A stretch of 64,000 bases of DNA from Lachnoclostridium sp. (GCA_021770065.1 JAETRR010000002.1:124001-188000); one strand, 5' to 3'; positions 35,536 to 44,083 are shown, counted from the stretch's first letter. Notes: a model not told the origin generated them from the letters alone. Program-made: numbers and translations.

Positions 35536-36426
35536 ATGGAAATTAGGGTGCTTCGCTACTTTTTGGCCGTTGTCCGGGAGGAAGGCATTAACCGGGCAGC
35601 CGAGGTTTTACATATCACGCAGCCGACACTCAGCCGTCAGTTATCCCAGTTAGAGGATGAAGTCGGTGTAAAGCTGTTCCATCGAGGTGCAAAGAGAATT
35701 ACTTTGACAAATGAGGGAATTTTATTGCGGCGTCGCGCTGAAGAAATTTTGGCGTTGGTGGACCGGACGGAGCAGGAACTTGCCTGGCAGGATGAATTTG
35801 TGGAGGGCAGAATTGTCATCGGTGGCGGAGAATTGGCCGCTATGCAGGAGCTGCCGGAAGTTATTGAGTCCTTTCGGGAAAAGTATCCTTTGGTCACTTT
35901 TGATATTTTCACAGGAAATGCCGACATGGTAAAAGAACAGATGGAAAAAGGGCTCATCGACATTGGTGTTTTGTTGGAACCGATTGACATGGAAAAGTTC
36001 GATTTTATTCGTCTGAAAGGTAAAGAGCAATGGGCTGTTTTAATGTGTCCGGATGATCCTCTTGCGGAAAAAGAATCCATCAGCGCAAAAGACCTGGAGA
36101 ATGCGCCGCTCATTCTTCCGAGGCGAACTAACGTACAGAATGAATTAGTCAACTGGCTTGGGGATTTTTTTCAGGAGAGTCAGGTCCTATTTACCAGCAA
36201 TTTAAGTACAAATGGCGCTCTGATGGTTCAGAAAGGTTTAGCTTATTCCCTGGTAATCGAGGGTTCTGTTCCTTTCTGGGATAAAGATAAAATCACCTTT
36301 CGTCCTTTATCCCCAAAACTTACCGCAAATAGTGTGCTGGCGTGGAAAAAACAGCAACCGTTTAGTTTGGCAGCTACCAAATTCATCCAACACATGAGAT
36401 ACCTTTTGGGCATAAGGGAGGTATAA
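35536..36426 (+). CDS. LysR-family transcriptional regulator
   Basis: About 296 residues. The N-terminal HTH MEIRVLRYFLAVVREEGINRAAEVLHITQPTLSRQLSQLEDEVGVKLFHR is followed by the linker helix and a periplasmic-binding-like effector domain from about residue 90 (GRIVIGGGELAAMQELPEVIESF). AAGAGGA precedes the ATG at 35536. It lies between the two flavodoxin genes and beside dehydrogenase remnants, a context typical of regulators of reductase clusters. The inducer is unknown. Confidence 0.93.
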   Translation: MEIRVLRYFLAVVREEGINRAAEVLHITQPTLSRQLSQLEDEVGVKLFHRGAKRITLTNEGILLRRRAEEILALVDRTEQELAWQDEFVEGRIVIGGGELAAMQELPEVIESFREKYPLVTFDIFTGNADMVKEQMEKGLIDIGVLLEPIDMEKFDFIRLKGKEQWAVLMCPDDPLAEKESISAKDLENAPLILPRRTNVQNELVNWLGDFFQESQVLFTSNLSTNGALMVQKGLAYSLVIEGSVPFWDKDKITFRPLSPKLTANSVLAWKKQQPFSLAATKFIQHMRYLLGIREV

Positions 36427-36569
36427 AAACCAAGTATTTGATATAACTCATACCCTGAATTATAATGTAGATGTAGACAAAAGCGCAGCTGCTTTTCCTC
36501 TGCACCTACATTTTTTATTACTACAGAAAGCGGATGATATGCACTTTCTGTTATATAAGGAGGCAAGGG

Positions 36570-36800
36570 ATGACATTAGGAGAAATCGAAAAGCTGCTAA
36601 ATGAGAAGGAGAAAACCAAGGAGGAACAAATCCGGATCATAAGAATGTTGCAGCTCTGGGCGGTACCGGTGGAGGAAAAACGCTGACAGAAAAAGCGCTG
36701 CCAGTTATCTGTATTACTACAACGGCAGGCACCGGCTTCGAGGCTGATAAGTGGGGGGTATCACAAACGATGAAACCAATGAGAAGATTGACTTCAGTTA
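36570..36800 (+). pseudogene. Remnants: short reading frame merged with an iron-type alcohol dehydrogenase fragment
   Basis: A 38-codon frame (36570-36686) begins after AAGGAGG with TLGEIEKLLNEKEKTKEEQ, which I do not recognise. Overlapping it, from 36644, another frame reads NVAALGGTGGG, then LPVICITTTAGTGFEADKWGV and, after a one-base shift, ITNDETNEKI. The latter matches the NAD-binding and metal-site region of iron-containing alcohol dehydrogenases with the middle deleted. Both are non-functional in this form. Confidence 0.65.
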
Positions 36801-36900
36801 AAGAAAGGCGGTGTTTTCTCATGAACGAATTTAATACCATTTTTGAAAAGGGAGAACTAAATCCTTAAGAACAATAAGAAATGTGCAGGAGGTAACTACC

Positions 36901-37611
36901 ATGAAAAAAACAATCGCTATTTTACTCTCTTTTGCTATGATTTTTGGCCTTGCCGCTTGCGGAAACTCTGTGGGCCAGACAGAGAATTCATCTGCTGTGG
37001 AGACAAAACCCGCAGAAACAAGTGATGACGCACAGGAAGAAAACAGCACCATCCAGGATACCGAGAGTGTGGATACTACAGAAGCACAGTCCGCAGAAAG
37101 CGAAACACCGGAAGAACAAGGACACCGGATTCTTGTGGCCTATTTCTCAGCCACCAATACAACAGAAGGTGTGGCTGAGCATATTGCAAACGGACTGAAT
37201 GCAAAACTGTATGAAATGGTTCCGGAAGATCCCTATACAGATGCTGATCTGAACTATAACGACAACAACAGCCGCAGTACCATTGAAATGAATGATCCAT
37301 CTTCCCGTCCGGCTATTTCCGGCTCGGTGGAGGACATGGAACAATATGACATTGTGTTCATCGGCTATCCGATCTGGTGGGGCGAAGCGCCGAGAATCGT
37401 CAGCACATTTATGGAAAGCTATGATTTTGCGGGCAAGACCATCGTTCCTTTCTGCACCTCCGGCGGCAGCGGTGTTGGTTCCAGTGCTTCCAATCTGGAA
37501 CAGCTTACCAGCGGCGCCACATGGCTTGACGGACATCGGCTGAACGGCAGCGATTCCCAGGATACGGTAATGGAATGGGTAAACAGCCTTGGATTGGATT
37601 TCGGTGAATAA
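36901..37611 (+). CDS. Flavodoxin-domain lipoprotein (surface exposed)
   Basis: About 236 residues. Lipoprotein signal KKTIAILLSFAMIFGLAACG with the modified cysteine near residue 20, then a low-complexity acidic linker rich in E, S and T (about 25-75). A complete flavodoxin domain follows: VAYFSATNTTEGVAEHIANGL, IVFIGYPIWWGEAPRIVSTFMES, CTSGGSGVGSS. AGGAGG precedes the ATG at 36901. The exported location is unusual for a flavodoxin and suggests extracellular electron transfer. Its cytoplasmic paralogue is at 34780-35253. Confidence 0.92.
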   Translation: MKKTIAILLSFAMIFGLAACGNSVGQTENSSAVETKPAETSDDAQEENSTIQDTESVDTTEAQSAESETPEEQGHRILVAYFSATNTTEGVAEHIANGLNAKLYEMVPEDPYTDADLNYNDNNSRSTIEMNDPSSRPAISGSVEDMEQYDIVFIGYPIWWGEAPRIVSTFMESYDFAGKTIVPFCTSGGSGVGSSASNLEQLTSGATWLDGHRLNGSDSQDTVMEWVNSLGLDFGE

Positions 37612-37663
37612 TTAAGAAGCTTATCAAAGATCTCCGGTAAATCTAAGGGAAGGGAGAAAATCA

Positions 37664-37760
37664 ATGAAAAGAATTAGCGCTTTTCTGATGGCTGCCGGAA
37701 CGATTTTGCCAAGAATATGCGCAGTGCGTATCGGGCGGCATTTGCAGAGAAAATTTAGAA
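37664..37760 (+). pseudogene. Short degenerate reading frame
   Basis: A start after GGGAG gives MKRISAFLMAAGTI, signal-peptide-like, then shifts frame. The neighbouring frame reads DFAKNMRSAYRAAFAEKI and a stop. It looks like the two ends of a gene joined by deletion. I cannot name it. Confidence 0.4.
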
Positions 37761-37785
37761 TAAAGAAAAAGCAGAGGGATAAGAG

Positions 37786-39129
37786 ATGGAGCAGGAGGCA
37801 GGTTTATTTTCTAATCAGGAATTGAAGGCCATGATCGTACCGTTGTTTTTAGAGCAGCTTTTGATGGCGCTGGTGGGAATTGCGGATGTTTTTGTGGTTG
37901 GTTTTGTAGGGGAGGCAGCGGTATCTGGTGTGTCGTTGGTCAACTCTTTCAATACTATTTTTCTCAATCTGTTTGTGGCACTGGCCTCCGGTGGTGCGGT
38001 GGTGATCAGTCAGTATATCGGCAGGCAGGAAAGAGTCCGGGCAGGAGAAGCCGCGACGCAGCTTTTGACCTCCTCGGTTCTATTTTCTATCATCATTTCC
38101 ATAGTTGTCCTGTTTACTAATGCCTCGCTGATGCGGCTTATGTTCGGGCGTGTTGAGGATGATGTGATGGATGCCTGTGTGACCTATCTTCGGATTTCTG
38201 CTTATTCCTATCCGGCGCTTGCTATTTACAATGCGGGAGCTGCGCTCTATCGGAGCTTTGGCAGAACAAGTACCACCATGTATTTGTCAATTACCGCCAA
38301 TGTGATCAATGTAATTGGAAACTGTATAGGAGTATTTATTCTTCATGCAGGCGTTGCGGGCGTGGCATGGCCCTCCTTGATTTCCAGAGTTTTCTCTGCT
38401 GCTGTCATCACGATCCTGTGCTTTTCCGGAAAAAATCCGGTACAATACAAAAAAGCATGGCTTTTTCGGCTGGATGGTGAGTTTCAGAAGAGAATCCTTC
38501 GGATTGCGGTTCCCAATGGTGTGGAAAGCGGTATTTTTCAGCTTGTAAAGGTTGCCCTGTCCAGTGTGGCGGCGCTGTTTGGGACTTATCAGATCGCGGC
38601 AAACGGCGTGGCTCAAAGCATTTGGAGCATGGCTTCCCTGGTCAGCGTTACCATGGGCCCTGTTTTCATTACAGTCATAGGTCAGTGCATGGGTGCCGGG
38701 GCGATAGAACAGGCAGAACTATATTTTAAAAAACTGATGAAGATTACGCTGGTATTTGCGATTATCTGGAATGCTCTGATCTTTGCGGCTGCACCGGTTC
38801 TGCTGTCTTTCTATGCCCTGGCAGAAGAAACAAAACGGCTCACCATCCTGCTGGTCCTGGTTCATAATATTTTTAGTGCAATCGCTTTTCCGTTTGCTGA
38901 TCCATTGGGGAAGGGGCTGCGGGCTGCAGGGGATGTCCGGTTTACAACGGCGGTTTCCCTGTTTACCACCATCGGTGTACGGCTCGTATTTTCTGTATTC
39001 TTTGGGATTACGTTAAATATGGGTGTCATGGGAATCGCCTGGGCCATGTGTCTGGACTGGTCGATTCGGGGAATCATCTTTATCCTGCGGCAGAAGTCCG
39101 GGAAATGGAAAGCATTTCAAGTGATATAG
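37786..39129 (+). CDS. MATE-family multidrug efflux transporter
   Basis: 447 residues, twelve hydrophobic segments in two similar halves, as in Na+- or H+-driven MATE exporters. Typical parts are the N-terminal MIVPLFLEQLLMALVGIADVFVVGFVGEAAVSGVSL and the repeat near the middle (RILRIAVPNGVESGIFQLVKVALSS). GAGGGATAAGAG lies before the ATG. It is intact, unlike most of its neighbours. The substrate is unknown. Confidence 0.93.
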   Translation: MEQEAGLFSNQELKAMIVPLFLEQLLMALVGIADVFVVGFVGEAAVSGVSLVNSFNTIFLNLFVALASGGAVVISQYIGRQERVRAGEAATQLLTSSVLFSIIISIVVLFTNASLMRLMFGRVEDDVMDACVTYLRISAYSYPALAIYNAGAALYRSFGRTSTTMYLSITANVINVIGNCIGVFILHAGVAGVAWPSLISRVFSAAVITILCFSGKNPVQYKKAWLFRLDGEFQKRILRIAVPNGVESGIFQLVKVALSSVAALFGTYQIAANGVAQSIWSMASLVSVTMGPVFITVIGQCMGAGAIEQAELYFKKLMKITLVFAIIWNALIFAAAPVLLSFYALAEETKRLTILLVLVHNIFSAIAFPFADPLGKGLRAAGDVRFTTAVSLFTTIGVRLVFSVFFGITLNMGVMGIAWAMCLDWSIRGIIFILRQKSGKWKAFQVI

Positions 39130-39174
39130 CCAAATTTATGTTGGAAAAAGCAAATATTTTATGGAGAATATCGT

Positions 39175-39237
39175 ATGAAACAAATGGAATATCGAAAGAT
39201 GCCACATGGAGGGGAGGCTATCAGCAAAAGGGGATAA
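39175..39237 (+). pseudogene. N-terminal scrap of an aldo/keto reductase
   Basis: Twenty residues, MEYRKMPHGGEAISKRG after a short lead, match the first strand of aldo/keto reductases (usual GGEEISxIGLG) and then stop. The rest of the gene is missing. The following 150 bases to 39398 hold an open frame I cannot assign. Confidence 0.6.
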
Positions 39238-39459
39238 AATGTATAAATCGGCATTTAAGTTGTTTGAGATATCAAGGTGCAACAGCAATTGCGGATACGG
39301 GAGAGATACTTTATAATCAGTCAGATATGAGCTTTAAGGCTGGCGAAAAATCATATTCTTTATTACAAATAATTCTAGTAAATTTTAATAAACTGTGATA
39401 TAATTGTTACGAATTTTAATAATTCAACACACAACAGGAAAACAGAAAGGAATTTACTT

Positions 39460-40581
39460 ATGCGGAAACGATTATTGTGGATTCTGTTAGTGCTGGTACT
39501 TGGAATCTGCGCGTCAGGATGTGGTAAAAAGGAGGAAGAAGTATCTGCTCCGGCCGAAGAAGGGCTCTCTACAGAAGATGAAATCTATGCAGAAGAGCCG
39601 GAAGATACATCTTCTGAGGAAGAAGAGGAAGAAGAGGAGATTGGCCCGGAGGGAATGTACCGGAGCGAGCTGACCAACGAGTGGATCAGTGAAGATCTGA
39701 AAGAGCAGCGTCCCATCGCTGTAATGGTTGACAATGAAAAGACAGCATTGCCCCACTATGGCCTTACAAGGGCAGATGTGGTTTACGAAATGATGAACAG
39801 TACTCTGAACGATCAGATTACCCGTTTTATGGTTCTCTTTAAGGACTATGACAGTGTTGATCAGATTGGAAGCGTGCGGAGTGTGCGTCCTACAAACCTT
39901 ATGATTGCCCCCGAATGGAATGCCATTGTCTGCCATGACGGAGGCCCCTTCTACATCAATACGTATCTTGAGAAGCCCCATACGGATCATTTCAGCGGAA
40001 CCTTCTCACGTGTGAACAACGGGAAACCCAGAGAATTTACGGAATATATCCTGCCAGGAGATATGGACAAAAACTTCCGGAATTCCAGTGTTTCCAGAGA
40101 GTACAATGAATACAGGCCCACAGAGCCGCATTTTGAATTTGTTTCTGAAAAGAAGCCGGTGAAAATGGAAGAAAAAGCAGGATGCTTTGACTGTACCCTG
40201 GTGGATCTTCCCTTTGGCCACAACGGTTCCCAGCTTGACTATGACGAAGCATCCGGAACCTATCTGTATTCCGAGTATGGCAGCGCGCACAAGGATCCGG
40301 GCAACAACAATGAGCAGCTTGCCTTTAAAAACGTGATTCTTCAGAAGATGACCTTCAGCCAGCTGGATTCTCACGGATATATGGTCTGGAACTGCCTGGG
40401 AACCGGTGAAGGCTACTATATCACCAACGGAAAAGCCATTCCGATCACCTGGGTGAAGAACGCCGAGCAGGAACGCACGATTTATTTTGATTCTACATCG
40501 GATGAGATCCAGGTAAATACAGGAAAGACTTACATAGGTTTTGTTCCGGATACACGCTGGAGCGAGCTGGTGGTAGAGTAA
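39460..40581 (+). CDS. DUF3048 domain-containing lipoprotein (YerB-like)
   Basis: 373 residues. Lipoprotein signal with lipobox ICASGCGKK (cysteine near residue 21), an acidic linker of about 30 residues (EEEEEEEE), then two DUF3048 domains beginning RPIAVMVDNEKTALPHYGLTRADVVYEMM and containing DQIGSVRSVRPTNLMIAPEWNAIVCHDGGP. Function is unknown; YerB of Bacillus is the nearest named relative. AAAGGAA precedes the ATG. A terminator follows. Confidence 0.92.
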   Translation: MRKRLLWILLVLVLGICASGCGKKEEEVSAPAEEGLSTEDEIYAEEPEDTSSEEEEEEEEIGPEGMYRSELTNEWISEDLKEQRPIAVMVDNEKTALPHYGLTRADVVYEMMNSTLNDQITRFMVLFKDYDSVDQIGSVRSVRPTNLMIAPEWNAIVCHDGGPFYINTYLEKPHTDHFSGTFSRVNNGKPREFTEYILPGDMDKNFRNSSVSREYNEYRPTEPHFEFVSEKKPVKMEEKAGCFDCTLVDLPFGHNGSQLDYDEASGTYLYSEYGSAHKDPGNNNEQLAFKNVILQKMTFSQLDSHGYMVWNCLGTGEGYYITNGKAIPITWVKNAEQERTIYFDSTSDEIQVNTGKTYIGFVPDTRWSELVVE

Positions 40582-40634
40582 TCCACAGTATAATTTAAAA
40601 ACATTCTGAAAAATAAAAGCCCTTGTACGAATCC

Positions 40635-40680
40635 AGAGGTGCCGGAAAAGTCTTATGACTGATTCCCGGCACCTCTCTTT
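40635..40680. terminator. Bidirectional terminator between DUF3048 gene and integrase
   Basis: AGAGGTGCCGG (40635-40645) pairs with CCGGCACCTCT (40666-40676), followed by CTTTTC on the plus strand. It lies between convergent genes. Confidence 0.85.
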
Positions 40681-40697
40681 TCGAAAAACGATGCTTG

Positions 40698-41795
40698 TCA
40701 ATCCTCCCGAAGCCGCACCGCCTTTGCAGCCATCCGGCGGCGGTTTTCATCCTGGGCGGCATAATGCTTCCGGGTAGTATTCACATCCTTATGCCCCAGC
40801 ACGTCGGCAACCAGGTAGATGTCCCCGGTTTCCTGGTACAGAGTAGTGCCGTAGGTACTGCGGAGTTTGTGCGGGGTGATTTTCTTAAGCGGCGTTACCT
40901 GTTTTGCATATTTTTTCACCAGGTTCTCTATGGCGCCCACACCGATGCGCCGCTTCTGGGTAGAGTAGAAGAGCGCCTTCTCATGTCCCTCCTGGGGGAT
41001 GACCTCCCTGCGGCTTCCGTTAATATAATTCCGGAGAGCCTGCTCTACTTCCTCTCCAAAGTAAACAATCATCTCGGATCCGCCCTTTCGGGTCACCTTG
41101 ATTCCGTTGTTATGAAAATCCACATCCGTAATGTCAAGACCCACACACTCGGATACCCGGATTCCGGTTCCCAAAAGGAGCGTAACGATGGCCAGATCGC
41201 GTTCCTTTGTCTTTTCGTAATAAACCTTTTTCTGTCCTGTAAGGCCGTCGCCGCCATGTTCAATAAAGTCCAGAAGATTTGCAGTCTCATCGGCATCCAG
41301 ACGGATGATAGCCTTGTCATGGAGCTTTGGCATGTCCACAAATACCGTAGGATTATGCTCAAGAAGCTGGCGCTTATAAAAATAAGCGTAAAAGCTCCGC
41401 AGGGCGGACATTTTCCGCTTTAGGCCCCGCTCTCCATTGGTAACGTCTATGGTTTCGAAACTTTCTTTCTCCTTATCCGAACCGGAAATATCAATTTTCT
41501 TCTGATACAGTTTCAAATATTCCTGATATTCTTCTATATCCACTGCCTCAATCCGATCCAGATCACTCAGTGTAAAATCTGATGTTTCGTAATTCTTGTA
41601 GACGGGATTTTCATCAATGAGAAACCGGAAAAAAACCCGGATATCGTAGGCGTAAGAGATTCGGGTCTTTGTTGAAGTCGTGGGTTCGACTGCCCGGAAA
41701 TAGTCCTTCGCAAAAGGAGGGAGCGTCTTCAGCACCTCTCTCAGCTTACGGATATTTTCCATATCATTTTGTTCGTGGTAGGTTCTGTATTCCAT
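40698..41795 (-). CDS. Tyrosine recombinase/integrase (XerC/XerD-like)
   Basis: 365 residues. The N-terminal SAM-like domain (about 20-150) carries a longer than usual insert. The catalytic domain has Arg in LLGTGIRVSECVGLD, Lys in VTRKGGSEM, HKLRSTYGT, the box II histidine in LGHKDVNTTRKHY and the nucleophilic tyrosine at the end of that segment. No transposon genes, excisionase or obvious attachment repeats surround it, so it may be a chromosomal recombinase, not part of an active element. Confidence 0.92.
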   Translation of the reverse strand: MEYRTYHEQNDMENIRKLREVLKTLPPFAKDYFRAVEPTTSTKTRISYAYDIRVFFRFLIDENPVYKNYETSDFTLSDLDRIEAVDIEEYQEYLKLYQKKIDISGSDKEKESFETIDVTNGERGLKRKMSALRSFYAYFYKRQLLEHNPTVFVDMPKLHDKAIIRLDADETANLLDFIEHGGDGLTGQKKVYYEKTKERDLAIVTLLLGTGIRVSECVGLDITDVDFHNNGIKVTRKGGSEMIVYFGEEVEQALRNYINGSRREVIPQEGHEKALFYSTQKRRIGVGAIENLVKKYAKQVTPLKKITPHKLRSTYGTTLYQETGDIYLVADVLGHKDVNTTRKHYAAQDENRRRMAAKAVRLRED

Positions 41796-41909
41796 AATTG
41801 AAAAATTCCTTCCTAAATCTTGTAATGATGCAGAGATAAGCCAAACAGATTAACATAATAATATTATGTTAATAAAATAAATATATCAATGACAAATACC
41901 TGCATTGTG

Positions 41910-41930
41910 GTTCACTCCGTGACCAGTAAC
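41910..41930 (+). repeat. 21-base segment shared with the palindrome at 59305-59447
   Basis: The segment beginning GTTCACTCCGTGACC and ending AGTAAC is identical to 59311-59331. Here the rest of the palindrome is absent, so this may be a truncated copy. It lies between the integrase start and the cobalamin riboswitch promoter. Confidence 0.85.
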
Positions 41931-41966
41931 GATATTCAAAGTTTTGTGCCAGGATCACGATACCTA

Positions 41967-41995
41967 TTGACGTAATACCGGGTCAATGCTATAAT
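41967..41995 (+). promoter_or_regulatory. Promoter of the cobalamin riboswitch transcript
   Basis: TTGACG at 41967-41972, 17-base spacer, TATAAT at 41990-41995. The spacer contains GGTCAAT, which forms an ATTGAC...GTCAAT inverted repeat with the -35 box. Confidence 0.8.
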
Positions 41996-42018
41996 GAATA
42001 AGTACAATTCCATATAAG

Positions 42019-42194
42019 GTATTAAGTGCCTGTCAGATTTAAAATTCCGGCAGGAAAAGGGAATCAGGTGCAAGTCCTGAGCGATCCGGTCACTGTAAAC
42101 AGGGAGTATTTCCTAACAAATCCATTGTACAACTTTTTGTATGAGAAGGAAAGGAAAATATGCAGATCTGTAAGCCAGGAAACCTGCTTAATAC
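42019..42194 (+). promoter_or_regulatory. Cobalamin (B12) riboswitch
   Basis: P1 closes perfectly: GTATTAAG at 42019-42026 with CTTAATAC at 42187-42194. The core GGGAATCAGGTGCAAGTCC (42059-42077), followed by CACTGTAA, matches the B12-box region, and GTAAGCCAGGAAACCTGC gives the conserved 3' element. An expression-platform terminator follows at 42231-42253. No B12-related gene follows in the next 600 bases; the next gene is bglG with its own leader. Confidence 0.9.
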
Positions 42195-42230
42195 TTGAGG
42201 AGAGACTTCCGAAGAAAGTTCAGTTCCTTT

Positions 42231-42253
42231 CAAAAAGACCTTTCGGCTTTTTG
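42231..42253 (+). terminator. Terminator of the riboswitch expression platform
   Basis: CAAAAAGACC pairs with GGCTTTTTG (one bulged A) with a TTTC loop, about 37 bases after riboswitch P1. Confidence 0.7.
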
Positions 42254-42697
42254 TGTGTGTCTGTTTCTCTGGAAGCAGACATTTTTTATGCACAGGCCTG
42301 TGCAGAGGAAATGTGCCGCTAAAGCGGCGCACGGGCCGCACAGCGGGCGGGGGAAGAGAAAACTTCCCGGCTCCGATTTATCATATGGAATGCTCAATGT
42401 GGAAGAACGTACCATCTGAAGGCAGCATATCCTAAACGCACAGGTCTGATAAGCTGTGACGGCATTCGGCTTACTCACGCCTTTCCCAGTTTCCTTCGGA
42501 TGCCTTAGCGTCTGTCCGGGATTTGTTATTAAGAAGCACCTGCATATCGGGGAAGAATAACCTGCAGCTTTTCTTTTCCGGAATATCAGAATTGCTTCTG
42601 AGAGCATTTCCTTTGACAGGCGTTTTTTTTAACAGGAAGAATATAAGCATAAAAATGTTGCACAAAACGGCAGGAAAAATACTGTAAAATTTAGCTA
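42254..42697. other. Gene-free stretch downstream of the riboswitch
   Basis: No convincing coding sequence on either strand. It contains several GC-rich palindromes (GCACAGGCCTGTGC near 42291, GCCGCTAAAGCGGC near 42313). The minus strand near 42460-42540 has a GGGAA...GTCACAG arrangement vaguely like a B12 box but lacks the 3' element. It may be the remains of a lost gene controlled by the riboswitch. Confidence 0.4.
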
Positions 42698-42726
42698 TTG
42701 ATTTTTGAGCAAAAAATAAGTAATAT
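42698..42726 (+). promoter_or_regulatory. Likely promoter of the bglG antiterminator gene
   Basis: TTGATT (42698-42703), 17 bases, TAATAT (42721-42726). Transcription would start just before the RAT sequence at 42734. Confidence 0.5.
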
Positions 42727-42733
42727 AAATAAA

Positions 42734-42806
42734 GGATTGTAACTCTTTGAGGCATTACCGTGATAGTAGGATCGCTGTATAAATTGCTTTGGAGAGTTTT
42801 TCTTTT
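42734..42806 (+). promoter_or_regulatory. RAT antiterminator (copy 1) overlapping a terminator
   Basis: GGATTGTAACTCTTTGAGG and GCATTACC (42734-42759) form a LicT/BglG-type ribonucleic antiterminator. Its 3' part is also one arm of a terminator: 42741-42754 pairs over 14 positions (with G-U pairs) with 42785-42798, followed by a T-rich run. The two structures are mutually exclusive, so bglG should control its own expression. Confidence 0.85.
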
Positions 42807-42844
42807 GTTCGGAAATATTTTTTGCAGTTAAGGGGGTACAAGAA

Positions 42845-43696
42845 ATGCTGGTGACAAAAAAGGTCAACAATAATGTTGCGATCTGTATAGATGGAAACGG
42901 CCGGGAACTGATAGCTATCGGCAAGGGGATCGGCTTTCCAAAACTTCCTTATGAAATAACGGATATGAATCTGGTGGATCGCACCTTCTACGATGTGGAC
43001 AGCCGGTATCTTCCGCTTTTGAATGACATTCCTATGGAGATTATTGATTTTACGGCCCGTATGATGGACGATGTAAAGGGAAAGCTGCCCTACGAGACAA
43101 GCCCGAATATTGTTATGACTCTGGCCGATCATATTGCCTTTTCCATTGAAAGACACAGGAACGGGATCTATGTCCAGATGCCCTCTATCTATGAAATGAT
43201 GCAGAATTACCCTCTTGAAGTTAAGATTGGAAAACGCTTTTTGTCGGAAATTCATCGAAGCTTCCAGGTGAAGCTTCCCCAGGATGAAATCCAGGGGATC
43301 GCCATGCATTTTATCAATGCTAAGAACAATGCGACAAATCCGGAGCAGGAAGAGCTGGATAAAGCCCGAATGCAGCAATATGAGGAGATGCTGGAGCAGA
43401 CGACACAGATAATAGAATGGGAAATGGATATACAAGTCCGCAGGGATACGTTTAATTATGCAAGGTTTGCGTCCCATCTTTCTTATCTTTTCCGCCGTAT
43501 GTTTACACAGCAGTATATGGATTCAGATAATCTGCAGGTATACACGGCCATAAGAGAAGAATACCCAAAGGTAGCAGCCTGCGTCAGCAAGCTTAATGAG
43601 TATTATCAGCAGAATTTTTCGACGGCTCTGACAGAAGAAGAGCAGCTTTATCTGATTCTGCACATTAACCGCGTGTGTGCCAAAGCAAATACATAA
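42845..43696 (+). CDS. licT: BglG/LicT-family transcription antiterminator
   Basis: 283 residues. The CAT RNA-binding domain is residues 1-55 (KKVNNNVAICIDGNGRELIAIGKGIGF). PRD1 (about 65-170, phospho-histidines around DHIAFSIERH and FLSEIHRSF) and PRD2 (about 175-280, with FNYARFASHLSYLFRR and LILHINRV) follow. PRDs are phosphorylated by HPr and by the cognate PTS, so the protein should bind the three RAT sites only when the sugar is present and catabolite conditions permit. It precedes the PTS genes it is expected to control. Confidence 0.95.
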   Translation: MLVTKKVNNNVAICIDGNGRELIAIGKGIGFPKLPYEITDMNLVDRTFYDVDSRYLPLLNDIPMEIIDFTARMMDDVKGKLPYETSPNIVMTLADHIAFSIERHRNGIYVQMPSIYEMMQNYPLEVKIGKRFLSEIHRSFQVKLPQDEIQGIAMHFINAKNNATNPEQEELDKARMQQYEEMLEQTTQIIEWEMDIQVRRDTFNYARFASHLSYLFRRMFTQQYMDSDNLQVYTAIREEYPKVAACVSKLNEYYQQNFSTALTEEEQLYLILHINRVCAKANT

Positions 43697-43751
43697 GAAG
43701 ATTTAGGAAATCTGCACAAAAATCAAAACAAAATATTGTAAACTATGACAG

Positions 43752-43783
43752 TTGACATTTTAAACATTTGCGTCTAGTATAAT
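43752..43783 (+). promoter_or_regulatory. Candidate promoter upstream of the PTS operon
   Basis: TTGACA (43752-43757) and TATAAT (43778-43783), the latter preceded by TAG. The spacer is 20 bases, longer than ideal. It sits just before RAT copy 2. Confidence 0.5.
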
Positions 43784-43788
43784 TATAT

Positions 43789-43863
43789 GGATTGTAACTC
43801 CTTGGAGGCATTACCATAGTAAAAAGTGTTTACTATGTATTACTTCAATGGGGTTATTTTTTT
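43789..43863 (+). promoter_or_regulatory. RAT antiterminator (copy 2) with terminator
   Basis: GGATTGTAACTCCTTGGAGG then GCATTACC at 43789-43815 is nearly the same as RAT 1. The following sequence folds into a long imperfect hairpin (TAACTCC with GGGGTTA, CATAGTAAA with TTTACTATG) ending in a run of T at 43856-43863. Confidence 0.85.
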
Positions 43864-43908
43864 ACCTCGCATTATCTGGTTTTATATACACAGCATTTAT
43901 ATAAATCT

Positions 43909-43999
43909 GGATTGTTACCGCAGAAAATGCGGGCATTACCTTCAGTGAATGGCAGCTTATGTCAAAAAAGCTTCTGCCTGTTTCATTGAAGGTTTTTTT
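43909..43999 (+). promoter_or_regulatory. RAT antiterminator (copy 3) with strong terminator
   Basis: GGATTGTTACCGCAGAAAAT and GCGGGCATTACC at 43909-43940 form the third RAT. Its last bases start a terminator: ACCTTCAGTGAA...GGCAG pairs with CTGCC...TTTCATTGAAGGT, followed by seven T. Two RAT/terminator units in series before the PTS gene should give tight control. Confidence 0.88.
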
Positions 44000-44083
44000 G
44001 TGTCAATTTTTGCTGCAGTGCGCAGGCAGTGAAGAACGGCAGTAAAACAATAATGAGAAAAAGCAAAGCAAGGAGAAAAAATT

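Noticed and set aside
39238..39398. Open frame after the aldo/keto reductase scrap
   Set aside because: No start signal and no recognisable motif; kept only as unexplained sequence before the DUF3048 promoter region.
40698..41795. Integrase as evidence of an integrated mobile element
   Set aside because: No attachment repeats, excisionase, relaxase or transposon cargo next to it; flanks are a terminator and the riboswitch region.
42420..42600. Possible second cobalamin-like motif on the minus strand
   Set aside because: GGGAA and GTCACAG are present in roughly the right order, but the GGTGxAA core and the 3' CAGGAxACCTGC element are missing.
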